NCBI GenBank assembly: GCA_964625525.1
Contig: CAZVEE010000018.1
Location: forward strand, 1-48,856
Length of the DNA: 48,856 bases
DNA from: CAZVEE01 sp964625525
Lineage (GTDB): Bacteria; Pseudomonadota; Alphaproteobacteria; JAJFIK01
Direction of reading: 5' to 3'
Both the position numbers and the translations under genes were made by a program. Positions within the stretch are counted from its first letter, which is position 1. Each line of letters begins with the position of its first letter. The notes under the pieces were generated by a model. The model was given only the letters and a program-made list of their open reading frames with translations, was not told where the DNA came from and did no database searches. This document shows, in pieces, positions 17,783 to 26,472 of the stretch.

Positions 17783-17806
17783 GGCTTCGCCGCCCAACGC
17801 GAAGCC
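17783..17806. repeat. 8-bp inverted repeat in the panB/oppA-like spacer
   Basis: GGCTTCGC at 17783-17790 and GCGAAGCC at 17799-17806 form an 8-bp stem with an 8-nt loop in the spacer between divergent genes. There is no T-run of terminator length on either strand. It may be an operator or simply a chance palindrome. Confidence 0.35.
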
Positions 17807-17940
17807 CCAAGAGACGCGAGGCGCCGAAACCGCTGTCTTGGCCCCAGCACCCCACGCGATGTGATCCCGGTGCCTTAGCCTAGCGATCCGCTCAAAAGAC
17901 CGTCAGGATGGGGTCGCGCGACCACCACCGGGGCCTGACC

Positions 17941-19596
17941 ATGCCACTGACCATTCTGCGATCCGTGACCATCTTTGCCACCCTCGTCCTGGTGACCCTG
18001 TCGGTCAGCGGCTGCGACAATGCCCCGCCCCCGCAGACCGATACCCCGTCGGCCGCCAACGCACCGGTGGTGCTGCGCCGGTCCCTGGGGGGCGAGCCCG
18101 GCAGCCTGGATCCGCGCAAGCTGAACCTGGCCATCGAGTTCAGCATCATCAGTGACCTGTTCATGGGGTTGAGCCATCTGGGCCCGGACGGCACGCCGAG
18201 GCCAGGCTCAGCCACCCATTGGACCCCTAATGCGACGCGCGATGTGTGGACTTTCTATTTACGGCCCCAGACCTGGTCCGACGGCATGCCCATCACAGCC
18301 GATGATTTCGTCTACAGCATCCGCCGCGCGGTCACCCCGGCAACGGCCGCGCAATTCGTGGACATGCTCTACTCCATCAAGAATGCCGAGGCCATTGTCA
18401 GTGGAGAGATGGACCCCGAGGCTCTAGGGGTGCGGGCGCTCGATCCTCTCACCTTGGAAATCACGCTGGAGCACCCGGTTGCGGGGCTCCCTATCCTGCT
18501 CTATGGCGCCTCAAACCTCTATATGGCGCCGGTGCCGCGCCATGTGATTGAGGCCCATGGGGATGCTTGGGCACGGCCGGAACACATGGTCGTGAACGGG
18601 GCCTATAAGCCGGTGGACTGGGTGCCGAATGCTTATATCCGTCTGGAGCGCAACCCCCTTTATGTGGATGCAGATCAGGTTGCCATCGACGAGGTGATCT
18701 ATGTGACGGCGGAAGATCCCGGTACGGCCCTGCGCCGCTTCCGCGCCGGTGACATCGATATCCTTCAGCAAGTCCCTCCGGCGCTGGTGCGCACCTGGCG
18801 CGATCGGTTGGGCGAGCAGTTCCACAGCACCGATGGTCACATCACGAATTATCTGTCATTTAATACGGAGCGCGCGCCATTCACCGACCCGCGCCTGCGC
18901 CGGGCCGTGGCGCTCGCGCTTGATCTGAAGACCATCACCGGCGAGTTACGGCCGCTAGACGAGGTGCCCGCCACCTCTTTCACCCCCGCCGCCACCCCCT
19001 ATGGCGCCCATCGCCCGAAAGTGATGCATGCGGACCGCCCGCGCGCGGAACGGCTGGCCGAGGCGCGGGCCCTGCTTACCGAAATGGGGATTTCGCCGGA
19101 GACGCCCCTCGAAGCGGAGCTGCGGTTCTATACGGGCAGCGGCGGCTGGCGCCAAGTCGCCATCGCCATTCAGGCCACTCTGGAAGAGCTGGGCATTTCG
19201 CTCAGCCTTTTGGGCAATGATCTGAAAACCCATTTCGACGCGGTGGAAGCCGGCAATTTCGACCTGTCCATTGACGGCTTTATCGGCGATGGGGACACGC
19301 CACTCAGCCTGCTGATGTTTTTTCATTCGGACTCACCCGCCACGGCCCATGGCGGCTACCGCGACGCCACCTTCGACCGCCTGCTGGACGCCGCGGAACG
19401 GGAGCCGGATCTGGACACGCACTATCGGCTTTTGGGCGAGGCCGAGCAGCGGCTCCTTGACAGCTACGCCATCGTGCCGCTGATCCATCCACGAGTGGTC
19501 TCGGCGGTGGCGCCGCATGTGGACGGCTTCGTGCCCAATCCGCGGCTCAATGCCCTTAGCGAGTATTTGCGGATCAAAGCGCCAGAGGCGCCTTAA
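17941..19596 (+). CDS. Oligopeptide-binding lipoprotein (SBP family 5, OppA/MppA-like)
   Basis: A 551-aa periplasmic solute-binding protein. The N-terminal signal ends in the lipobox VSGC with C25. The mature part begins with the family-typical RRSLGGEPGSLDPRK, followed by DLFMGL, the WSDGMPITADDFVYSIRRAVTP region and the C-terminal ATFDRLLDAAEREPD and HPRVVSAVAPHVDGF. The ATG at 17941 is chosen since it directly precedes the signal peptide. No permease or ATPase gene is adjacent, so it either serves a transporter encoded elsewhere or binds cell-wall peptides. Its TAA overlaps the convergent TPR gene stop (19593-19596). Confidence 0.92.
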   Translation: MPLTILRSVTIFATLVLVTLSVSGCDNAPPPQTDTPSAANAPVVLRRSLGGEPGSLDPRKLNLAIEFSIISDLFMGLSHLGPDGTPRPGSATHWTPNATRDVWTFYLRPQTWSDGMPITADDFVYSIRRAVTPATAAQFVDMLYSIKNAEAIVSGEMDPEALGVRALDPLTLEITLEHPVAGLPILLYGASNLYMAPVPRHVIEAHGDAWARPEHMVVNGAYKPVDWVPNAYIRLERNPLYVDADQVAIDEVIYVTAEDPGTALRRFRAGDIDILQQVPPALVRTWRDRLGEQFHSTDGHITNYLSFNTERAPFTDPRLRRAVALALDLKTITGELRPLDEVPATSFTPAATPYGAHRPKVMHADRPRAERLAEARALLTEMGISPETPLEAELRFYTGSGGWRQVAIAIQATLEELGISLSLLGNDLKTHFDAVEAGNFDLSIDGFIGDGDTPLSLLMFFHSDSPATAHGGYRDATFDRLLDAAEREPDLDTHYRLLGEAEQRLLDSYAIVPLIHPRVVSAVAPHVDGFVPNPRLNALSEYLRIKAPEAP

Positions 19597-20633
19597 CTGT
19601 CGTCCGAGACGGGATCGGGGTCGCCAGTGCCGGCCCCGTCCATGTCGTCCGTATCGGTTTCGTCCGCAGGAACCACCGTCTCGGCGTCCCCGTCTGCAGA
19701 CGCCGGCGCCGTGGGGCGGTCTTCGCCGGGGGCGGCCTCTTCAGAGCCGGCGTCCGAGGTGCCTAAATCCGAGGTGCCTAAATCCGAGGTGGCTTCATCA
19801 GAGGTGGCTTCATCAGAGGTGGCTGCGTCCGGCACTTGGTCGGCCTGCGGAATGGCAAAGCCCAACTCCATCATCCGGGCGCGAATGGCCGGATCGTCCG
19901 GGCCGATCTCAAAGGCGCGGGCCAGATCCTCAAGCGCCGCCTCGCCGTTGCCGCGCGCTTCGTGGACAAGGCCCCGATAGAAGAAGGCCTCCCACAAGTC
20001 CGGGGCCACTTCGACCGCTTCATTGGCGTCTTCCAGCGCCTCATCCAGACGCCCGAGCGCCAAATGCGCAAAGGCACGGCTGGCCAGGGTCACCCCGTCG
20101 CGCGGGCTCAAATCGAGAGCGCGGGAGCAATCGTCCAAGGCGGCTTCGAAGTTATCACTCAACGCGTGCGCCCAGCAGCGATTGGTCCAAGCCGTGGCGT
20201 TGCGCGGCGCCAGCTCCAACGCGCGGTCGAAATCCGCGACCGCCTTGTCGTGTTGGCCAAGATCCGTGTACGCCGCCCCCCGGTTCGACAGGGTCACCGC
20301 ATCATCGGGCACCAGCGCCAAAGCGATGTCGTAATCCTCAATGGCGCGGGTGAAGTCGCGCAGATCGAAAAAGGAATTGCCGCGATTGGAATAGGTGATG
20401 GCGAGGTGCTCAAGGCTCAACCCGCCCGTCTCGATCGCCTCGGTACAGGCCACGACCCCATCGGCCGGCCGCGCCGCCGCCTCGTAACAGGCTTGCGCCT
20501 GCGGCGTCCAGGCGGTGGGTGCCGGCGTGTCCGCCTCCTGCGCCAAGGCGGATGGCGATAGAACGCCGATCACCAGAGCTCCAACACCGCCCCATACATA
20601 TCCCCCGATGGGCCCGTATCGATTTTTTGGCAT
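19593..20633 (-). CDS. Secreted TPR-repeat protein with acidic repetitive tail
   Basis: A 346-aa protein with a signal peptide predicted to be cleaved after SALA (about residue 31). At least four TPR units follow (about 55-245), for example NSFFDLRDFTRAIEDYDIAL, YTDLGQHDKAVADFDRALELAP, NFEAALDDCSRALDLSP and LGRLDEALEDANEAVEVAP. The tail (about 265-346) is Asp/Thr/Ser/Glu-rich and contains tandem pentads of the type ATSDE/LGTSD. The ATG at 20633 is preferred for the AAAGGGGAG before it. It is likely a periplasmic scaffold; no specific role can be given. Confidence 0.82.
   Translation of the reverse strand: MPKNRYGPIGGYVWGGVGALVIGVLSPSALAQEADTPAPTAWTPQAQACYEAAARPADGVVACTEAIETGGLSLEHLAITYSNRGNSFFDLRDFTRAIEDYDIALALVPDDAVTLSNRGAAYTDLGQHDKAVADFDRALELAPRNATAWTNRCWAHALSDNFEAALDDCSRALDLSPRDGVTLASRAFAHLALGRLDEALEDANEAVEVAPDLWEAFFYRGLVHEARGNGEAALEDLARAFEIGPDDPAIRARMMELGFAIPQADQVPDAATSDEATSDEATSDLGTSDLGTSDAGSEEAAPGEDRPTAPASADGDAETVVPADETDTDDMDGAGTGDPDPVSDDS
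19756..19825. repeat. 15-bp coding tandem repeats in the TPR protein tail
   Basis: Degenerate 15-bp units (GAGGTGCCTAAATCC twice, then GAGGTGGCTTCATCA twice, then a further partial unit) encode five-residue Ser-Asp-(Leu/Glu)-(Gly/Ala)-Thr-type repeats on the minus strand. Adjacent pairs are identical in DNA, which points to recent slippage. The unit length preserves the frame. Confidence 0.8.
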
Positions 20634-20864
20634 GGGCTCCCCTTTACACGACATACCCCGTCCCCTGCGCCGAACAGTTTACGCCGAAGTGCCCAAGATC
20701 GGCAAAATCACGATTGCCGTCCCTGCAGACCCGCTTGGGCACCAGAAGGCCTCACGATACCACCAAGGGTTGTTAAGCCATGATTTATGGACCGATCGGG
20801 ACTCGCACCGCATCGCCTCATATTTGATTGCCTTAAAAAACCAAAATGATTAGGCTCCCGACAG

Positions 20865-21521
20865 ATGGTCACGTGCCGGTCTGCCTTGGGGGGGCGGTCT
20901 AGAGCCGTTTCACTGAAAACCAGATCCTGGACACGGCTCTCAGTCTTTGCGTTAGCGCGGGAGGGGCGGACCCATCTGCTTTATGACGTGTCTCTTGTTC
21001 CTGTCGAAGGTAGCAAGTGCACCGCCCGCGCGATGATCACGTTCTATAATCCGTCTGCTGTCGATGCCGTTGAGCAACGCATGCCACTGCCCTGGGGAGG
21101 GCGGGCATCTCCTGACACCATGACGAATGTCCCGGACATGCCATCTCCTTCGGGCGGCGAGTGGATGATGGCGGCCACGGACATTCGCACGCAGTTGACC
21201 GGTGTGTACTGGTTTCAGTGGCGGATACCGCTCCTTGATGACGGATGGCACCACTGGTTCACACGTATTCTGGCGCCGTCCGACTGGGTGCCCGGTTTTG
21301 TGAGCCCAGGCTTTGCCACACCGCAGCAGATTGGACCCTGGCCCAATACGGATCTCACTCTGACTGTGGATCGCCCGCTCAGCGGGTCGTGGATTGGGAT
21401 CGAACCCAAGGGCCATTACAGACGTGAAGGGCTAGGTTTTGCGTATTCGGATATTCTAGACCAGGACGGTATCGTGGGCCATGTGGTGGGCAGTGTCATT
21501 GCGCCGGCAGGCGGCCTATAG
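20865..21521 (+). pseudogene. N-terminally truncated acyl-CoA thioesterase-like protein
   Basis: The frame of 218 codons carries a thioesterase-like (double hotdog, TesB/4HBT_3 type) C-terminal part. Recognisable elements are the end of the first hotdog (REGRTHLLYDVSLVPVEGSK), FQWRIPLLDDG, WPNTDLTLTVDRPLSGSWIGIEP and the closing GLGFAYSDILDQDGIVGHVVGSV. Family members are usually about 260-280 aa and begin with a hotdog strand region that is absent here. Instead the first 30 codons come from a palindromic repeat (20899 onward) and flanking non-coding sequence. It is best read as a remnant, though a short expressed protein cannot be excluded. It converges with an HxlR regulator 6 bp away. Confidence 0.55.
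20899..20970. repeat. Degenerate copy of composite palindromic repeat
   Basis: It starts with CTAGAGCCGTTTCA, followed by TGAAAACCAGATC, GGCTCTC and GTCTTTG, in the same order and spacing as the complete copy at 40704. The hairpin arms have mismatches, and similarity fades after GTTAGCGCGG near 20960, so the right module is lost or scrambled. It lies exactly where the thioesterase frame loses homology to its family. Confidence 0.75.
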
Positions 21522-21527
21522 GCCACG

Positions 21528-22001
21528 TCACTGCTCGCGCTTGGCCATTGTGCCGCGGCGAGGACCCGGCACATAATCCACATCCTCAAGCGTCAACAGG
21601 CGCCCATCACGCGAAACAACTTCGACGGATTGCACCGGTGCCTGGGTTTCCTTGTCGAGCACGCGCACCGGTTCGCCCTGCGCTCCGAAAACCCACTTGT
21701 CTCCCCACTGCATAATCGCAGTGCCGATTGGGAACAGCGCCTTGCCGCTGGGTGTCAGCTCATATGTATAGCGCTCGACCCCGGGACGCGTTTGCTGACG
21801 TTTCAATATGCCGTGATCGACAAGATGGGCGAGACGCTCCGTGAGGACGTTTTTGGCAATACCGAGCCGTTTCTCGAAGGCCGAAAAGGTCTTCACTCCG
21901 ATAAACGCATCGCGCAAAATCAGCAGAGCCCATTTGTCCCCAAGGATCTCGGCAAATTGCGCGATGGAACAATTCATCGTCTTCAAGGAGGTGCGGGTCA
22001 T
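21528..22001 (-). CDS. HxlR family transcriptional regulator
   Basis: A 157-aa winged-helix regulator. The HxlR core is clear: NCSIAQFAEILGDKW, ILRDAFIGVKTFSAFEKRLGIAKNVLTERLAHLVDHGIL and YELTPSGKAL. A further 45 residues follow the core, which is within the range for the family. Cysteine 12 (ATG at 22001 as residue 1) sits where redox-sensing HxlR proteins often have one, but that role is not shown here. The start could also be the GTG one codon upstream. A small inverted repeat (ACTA-N8-TAGT) lies just before the start and may be an autoregulatory site. No obvious target gene is adjacent apart from the thioesterase remnant. Confidence 0.9.
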   Translation of the reverse strand: MTRTSLKTMNCSIAQFAEILGDKWALLILRDAFIGVKTFSAFEKRLGIAKNVLTERLAHLVDHGILKRQQTRPGVERYTYELTPSGKALFPIGTAIMQWGDKWVFGAQGEPVRVLDKETQAPVQSVEVVSRDGRLLTLEDVDYVPGPRRGTMAKREQ

Positions 22002-22009
22002 CACATAAC

Positions 22010-22025
22010 ACTACCGTGAAATAGT
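22010..22025. promoter_or_regulatory. Inverted repeat before the HxlR gene
   Basis: ACTA (22010-22013) and TAGT (22022-22025) flank eight bases directly upstream of the HxlR start. HxlR dimers bind short inverted repeats of TACT/AGTA type near their promoters, so this may be an autoregulatory operator. The arms are only four bases and could occur by chance. Confidence 0.3.
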
Positions 22026-22095
22026 CTCCTGTCACAACCAATCCTTGACGCAAGGTCATGCCCGATACCTCGCTCAGCGCTCGGAAAGGCGGCCC

Positions 22096-23643
22096 TCACT
22101 CCCACTCAATCGTGCCCGGGGGTTTTGATGTGACGTCGTAGACGACGCGGTTGATGCCGCGCACCTCGTTGATGATGCGGGTGGCGGTCTGGCTGAGGAA
22201 GGCGTGATCGAAGGGGTAGGAATCGGCGGTCATGCCGTCGGTGGAGGTGACGGCGCGCAGCGCACAGACATGGTCGTAAGAGCGCTCATCCCCCATCACG
22301 CCGACGGTTTTCACTGGCAACAGCACGGCAAAGGCCTGCCAGATGGCGTCATAAAGGCCGGCATTGCGGATTTCTTCCAGATAGATGGCATCAGCCCGGC
22401 GCAGGATCTCGATCTTTTCCGCCGTGATATCGCCCGGCAGACGGATCGCAAGGCCCGGCCCCGGGAAGGGATGGCGACCCACGAAGTGATCCGGTAGCCC
22501 CAATTCGCGGCCGAGCGCGCGCACTTCGTCCTTAAACAGGTCGCGCAGTGGCTCCACGAGCTTGAGATTCATGCGCTCCGGCAAGCCGCCCACATTATGG
22601 TGAGACTTGATCGTCACGCTGGGGCCGCCGGCAACCGAAACACTTTCGATCACGTCTGGATAGAGCGTGCCTTGGGCGAGGAACTCCGCACCGCCGATCT
22701 TGGCGGCCTCGGCGTCGAAGACATCGATGAAGGTGGCGCCGATGATCTTGCGCTTTTGTTCCGGGTCCGACACGCCAGCGAGCTTATCTAGAAACAGCGG
22801 GCCAGCCTCCACATGCACAAGGGGGATATTGTATTGATCGCGGAAAAGGCGCACGACCTCCTCACCCTCCCCTGCGCGCATAAGGCCCGTATCGACGAAC
22901 ACGCAAGTGAGCTGATCGCCGATGGCCTCGTGCAACAGCACGGCAGTGACCGAGGAATCAACGCCTCCGGACAATCCGCAGATGACCCGCCCCTCGCCCA
23001 CTTGCGCGCGGGCCCGGGCGATGGCGGTGTCCTTGAAGGCCTGCATGGTCCAGTCACCGGAACACCCGGCCACCCGGTGCGTGAAGTTTTTCAACAGCGC
23101 CGCGCCATGGGGCGTGTGCACGACCTCCGGATGGAACTGCACGCCGTAGTAATGGCGGGCGTCATCGGCGATGGCCGCAAAGGGCGCATTGTCACTGACC
23201 GCCACGGTGCGAAAGCCTTCGGGCAGGCTGATGACCCGGTCACCATGGCTCATCCAGACTTGCTCGCGGGTGCCTTCCGCCCACAGACCGTCGAAGAGAT
23301 CGCACGCCTCAGTCACTTCGATAAAGGCGCGGCCGAATTCGCGATGATCGGCGGCTTCCACGGTGCCGCCCAATTGTGCGCACAAGGTCTGCTGGCCGTA
23401 ACAGATGCCCAGCACGGGCACGCCCAGAGAGAAAACCGCGTCGGGTGCGCGCGGAGTGTCCTGGCTGGTCACGCTGGCGGGGCCACCGGACAGGATCACG
23501 CCCTTCGGCGCGAAACGCTCCAGCATGGTCTCGGCCTTGTTGAAAGGCACGATCTCGCAATAGACACCGCTCTCGCGCACACGCCGGGCGATGAGCTGTG
23601 TCACCTGGCTGCCGAAATCAATGATCAGAATACGGTCGGACAT
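22096..23643 (-). CDS. guaA: GMP synthase (glutamine-hydrolysing)
   Basis: A 515-aa enzyme converting XMP to GMP. The N-terminal class-I amidotransferase domain has nucleophile C81 in GICYGQQ, with H171 and E173 in FHPEVVHT. The ATP-pyrophosphatase P-loop GLSGGVDSS is at 223-231, and the C-terminal dimerisation domain ends in the typical NRVVYDVTSKPPGTIEWE. The ATG at 23643 is chosen by alignment with the universal N-terminus (ILIIDFGSQVTQLIARR) and a GGAGGG upstream. A terminator for the preceding gene lies about 38 bp before it, so guaA must have its own promoter in or near that hairpin or rely on read-through. Confidence 0.97.
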   Translation of the reverse strand: MSDRILIIDFGSQVTQLIARRVRESGVYCEIVPFNKAETMLERFAPKGVILSGGPASVTSQDTPRAPDAVFSLGVPVLGICYGQQTLCAQLGGTVEAADHREFGRAFIEVTEACDLFDGLWAEGTREQVWMSHGDRVISLPEGFRTVAVSDNAPFAAIADDARHYYGVQFHPEVVHTPHGAALLKNFTHRVAGCSGDWTMQAFKDTAIARARAQVGEGRVICGLSGGVDSSVTAVLLHEAIGDQLTCVFVDTGLMRAGEGEEVVRLFRDQYNIPLVHVEAGPLFLDKLAGVSDPEQKRKIIGATFIDVFDAEAAKIGGAEFLAQGTLYPDVIESVSVAGGPSVTIKSHHNVGGLPERMNLKLVEPLRDLFKDEVRALGRELGLPDHFVGRHPFPGPGLAIRLPGDITAEKIEILRRADAIYLEEIRNAGLYDAIWQAFAVLLPVKTVGVMGDERSYDHVCALRAVTSTDGMTADSYPFDHAFLSQTATRIINEVRGINRVVYDVTSKPPGTIEWE

Positions 23644-23680
23644 GGGGCATGGCCCTCCGGGAAGATAGGTGGGGCGGGAT

Positions 23681-23721
23681 AAAAGCGCGAAGCCGGACAT
23701 CCTTGGGACATCCGGCTTCGC
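23681..23721 (-). terminator. Terminator between TPR gene and guaA
   Basis: An 11-bp perfect stem, GCGAAGCCGGA (23687-23697) and TCCGGCTTCGC (23711-23721), is followed on the minus strand by GCTTTTAT. It lies after the TPR gene stop (23750) and before the guaA ATG (23643). The T-run is only four bases, so termination may be partial. Confidence 0.65.
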
Positions 23722-23749
23722 AGCGCATGCAGCATGAGAGAGCCGGCGA

Positions 23750-24277
23750 TCAGTTGTCGCCATCCTCGTCGGTGTCAGTGCCATCCTCGCCGGCAGCCGC
23801 GAGGGCAGCTTCCTTGGCTTTGATGGAATCTGTCAGAGTACGGAACTCTACGCAGCGCCCGTCGCACAGGCGCTCCAACGAGGCAAGGCGTTCCTGTGCC
23901 GCGTCCATGTCGTCCTCTTCCAGGGCCGCCTGACCATCCCACAACAGCGCCTTGCGATCCTCCGGATCAATGGCAAGCGCAATGGCGTAGTATTTGCGCG
24001 CCTTCTCCAGGTCGCCGGCGGTCTCATGGGCGTGGCCCAGATGACCAAAGGCGCGGGCATTGCGGGGATAGGCGGTGACGGACTGTTCCAGGAAGTTGAT
24101 CGCCTGGTCGGCCTCGTCATTTTCAAGGGCGCTGGTGCCCTTGGCCATGAGCACGTTGGACACGCTCTGGGCGTTCTCCGCATTCACCTGCGCGTGGGCG
24201 CCGCTGATAGGCAGCGCCAGGGCAAGCGCCAGCAGTCCGGCAGCGGAAAGAGAGAAAATCGCGGTCTTGCGGGCCAT
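23750..24277 (-). CDS. Periplasmic TPR protein
   Basis: A 175-aa protein with a clear signal peptide (predicted cleavage in GAHAQVN, about residue 30). Two to three TPR units follow: ALENDEADQAINFLEQSVTAYPRN, AFGHLGHAHETAGDLEKARKYYAIALAIDPED and ALLWDGQAALEEDDMDAAQERL. A late Cys pair (LERLCDGRCVEF) might form a disulfide. The tail is acidic (GEDGTDTDEDGDN). It resembles small alphaproteobacterial TPR proteins of unknown role. A terminator follows it before guaA. Confidence 0.82.
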   Translation of the reverse strand: MARKTAIFSLSAAGLLALALALPISGAHAQVNAENAQSVSNVLMAKGTSALENDEADQAINFLEQSVTAYPRNARAFGHLGHAHETAGDLEKARKYYAIALAIDPEDRKALLWDGQAALEEDDMDAAQERLASLERLCDGRCVEFRTLTDSIKAKEAALAAAGEDGTDTDEDGDN

Positions 24278-24336
24278 GGCACACCTTTGTCGTCATCGAG
24301 GGTCTTTATCGGTTTGATCACCTTCGCGCGCCGGTT

Positions 24337-25647
24337 TCAACCCCGCAGGCGTTCCAGGACCGCCAGGAAGAAGCCGTCAGTCCCGGAGAGGCTCGGCGCA
24401 AGCAGGAGCGTGCCCGCGTGCCCGGCAGCGGCGGCGGGCGCGGGCGGCAGGGGTGCGTCGTCCCACAGCTTTGCGGCGTCGAGGAGGCGAAAGCCCGGCT
24501 GGTCCGCCAGAAAGGGCATTATCCGACCGGTGTTCTCCTCCGCCAGCAGTGAGCAGGTGATGTAGACGAGACGCCCGCCCGGACGCACCAGCGCCGCCCC
24601 CTGCTCCAACAACCGAGACTGGAGCGCGGTGAGCCCCGCAAGGTCATCGGCGTGAAGGCGCAGGCGGGCATCGGGCGCGCGCCGCCAGGTCCCCGTCCCA
24701 GAGCAGGGCACGTCGAGGAGGACCAGATCGGCCGGGGCCAAAGCGGTGGGGGCCATTTCCGGAGCCTCACCACTGAGCAACCGGGTCTCAGCGATGGTGA
24801 CGCCAGCACGGCTCAGCCGCTCGCGCGCCTCGCGCAGGCGGGGCGCATGCGTGTCACAGGCCAGAATCGTCCCACGATTGTCCATCGCCGCCGCGAGGGC
24901 CAGAGTCTTGCCTCCGGCGCCGGCGCACAGATCAATAACCCGGTCTCCGGCGCGGGCTCCGGCCAGATAGGCCACCAACTGCGAGCCCTCATCCTGGACT
25001 TCGACGAGACCAGCCCCGTAAGCGCTGGCGGTGCGCAGGTCAGGGGCCGGCGGCGCCAAACGCAAGCCATGCGGCGCCAGAGGCGTTTCCAGCAGCGCCG
25101 GGGCGCGGTCGCCGAAGCGAGCGGCCAGATCCGTGGCAAGCGCCGTGTGTGCATGGTCACGGGTCGCCTTGAGCGTGTTGACACGCAGATCCAGAGGCGC
25201 GCGCTCGGTGAGCCGGCGCAGCGCAGAGGGGTCAGCGATACGGGGCTCAAAACGGGGCAGCAGCCAGTCGGGCACATTGGCGGCGATGGCTGGCGGGGGC
25301 GTGCCCGGCGGCCGGGCCAGGCGGGCTTGTTCTCCCGCGCTGAGGGGGGCTGGGGCGTGAGCCGTGCCCGTACACACATCCGCCAGGGCCGTCACACCGC
25401 CCTCCCCGGCCTCGGCCTGATGGGCGAGCACCAGCGCGCGCGGTGTGTCACAGTCCATGCGCCAGGCAAGACGCGCCCGATCGCGCAGCACCGCAAAGAC
25501 CAGCTCGCCAATGCGCGCCCGATCACCAGAGCCCGCATAGCGATTGGCCCGCCCCCAATCCTTCAGGATGCGGTCCGCCGGGCGGCGGTCGCGGCCGATC
25601 TCTCCCAAGATGTCCATAGCCGCCTGGAGAATGGCGCCGGGCCTCAT
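24337..25647 (-). CDS. rsmB: RsmB-type 16S rRNA m5C methyltransferase
   Basis: A 436-aa SAM-dependent RNA (cytosine-5) methyltransferase. An N-terminal NusB-like domain (about 1-130) precedes the Rossmann-fold domain with SAM motif VIDLCAGAGGKTLALAA. The motif IV cysteine is in DVPCSGTGTWRR and the catalytic motif VI cysteine is in TCSLLAEEN. The NusB-like part and overall length favour RsmB (C967 of 16S rRNA, E. coli numbering) over other NOP2/Sun paralogues, though substrate position is inferred from the family. Its ATG overlaps the rlmE stop by 4 nt (25644-25647), so the two are coupled. Confidence 0.85.
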   Translation of the reverse strand: MRPGAILQAAMDILGEIGRDRRPADRILKDWGRANRYAGSGDRARIGELVFAVLRDRARLAWRMDCDTPRALVLAHQAEAGEGGVTALADVCTGTAHAPAPLSAGEQARLARPPGTPPPAIAANVPDWLLPRFEPRIADPSALRRLTERAPLDLRVNTLKATRDHAHTALATDLAARFGDRAPALLETPLAPHGLRLAPPAPDLRTASAYGAGLVEVQDEGSQLVAYLAGARAGDRVIDLCAGAGGKTLALAAAMDNRGTILACDTHAPRLREARERLSRAGVTIAETRLLSGEAPEMAPTALAPADLVLLDVPCSGTGTWRRAPDARLRLHADDLAGLTALQSRLLEQGAALVRPGGRLVYITCSLLAEENTGRIMPFLADQPGFRLLDAAKLWDDAPLPPAPAAAAGHAGTLLLAPSLSGTDGFFLAVLERLRG

Positions 25648-26378
25648 GCGTCGCGGCCTCGAAAGCCGGTGGCGACCACGTAAATCTCGGCGGAGTTGGC
25701 GCGGCTGGCGTCGGGCTTGGCATGGCGCACGAAAGTAAAGTCGCGGCGCATGTCCTGGAGCAGCGCCCGCTCCGTGCCCCCTTGCAGCACTTTGGCGCAA
25801 AAGGACCCTCCCGGCTCCAACGTGTCACGCGCAAACAGGAGAGCCGCCTCGCACAAGGCAATGATGCGGGCATGATCCGTGGTGCGATGACCCGTGGCAA
25901 AAGGCGCCATATCCGACAACACCACATGGACCGGCCCCGACAACAAGGCGCGCACCCGCTCCGGCTCATCCGGGTCCAGAAAGTCTCCCTGCAGAAGCTC
26001 TGCCCCGGTGATGGGCTCGATCTCCTGCAAATCAATGCCGACCACATGACCAGCACCGACGCGCTCCACCGCGACCTGGGACCAGCCGCCAGGGGCCGCC
26101 CCGAGATCCACAACACCGCGTCCCTTTTTCAGGAAAGAGAAGCGGTCATCCAGTTCGATGAGTTTGAACGCGGCGCGGGAGCGATAGCCCGACCGCTTGG
26201 CGGCGGCCACATAAGGGTCATTCAACTGGCGCTCAAGCCAGCGGGAGGAGGACAGCTTGCGCCCTTTCGCCGTCTTCACACGGACTTTCAGATCCCGCGC
26301 CTGCCCCTCGCCCCGCGCCTTGCCCGCGGAGCGCACGGCCGATTTGGGCCGGCGGGGGGGACGATCAGAGGTGGCCAT
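25644..26378 (-). CDS. rlmE: 23S rRNA 2'-O-methyltransferase RlmE (FtsJ/RrmJ)
   Basis: A 244-aa FtsJ-family enzyme methylating U2552 (E. coli numbering) in the 23S rRNA A-loop. The catalytic tetrad is visible: K72 (RAAFKL), D156 (SDMAP), K196 (CAKVLQG) and E231 (SAEIY). The SAM site is DLGAAPGGWSQ at 91-101. A basic N-terminal extension of about 40 residues is rich in Lys and Arg, as in many alphaproteobacterial homologues. The ATG at 26378 follows AAGGA and excludes an unconserved upstream stretch. It is coupled to rsmB, giving a two-gene rRNA modification operon. Confidence 0.94.
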   Translation of the reverse strand: MATSDRPPRRPKSAVRSAGKARGEGQARDLKVRVKTAKGRKLSSSRWLERQLNDPYVAAAKRSGYRSRAAFKLIELDDRFSFLKKGRGVVDLGAAPGGWSQVAVERVGAGHVVGIDLQEIEPITGAELLQGDFLDPDEPERVRALLSGPVHVVLSDMAPFATGHRTTDHARIIALCEAALLFARDTLEPGGSFCAKVLQGGTERALLQDMRRDFTFVRHAKPDASRANSAEIYVVATGFRGRDA

Positions 26379-26472
26379 GGGAAATGATCCTTCAGGGAAA
26401 GGCTGGCGGTCTGCCTTGCGCACATGACGGCGGCGGGCCAGACTGTCAAGACGAGAGACGCTTCGCGGCGGT

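Noticed and set aside
20773..20787. CtrA-like site TTAA-N7-TTTA upstream of the TPR gene
   Set aside because: One half site is imperfect and a single degenerate TTAA pair is expected by chance; no further cell-cycle motifs are around it.
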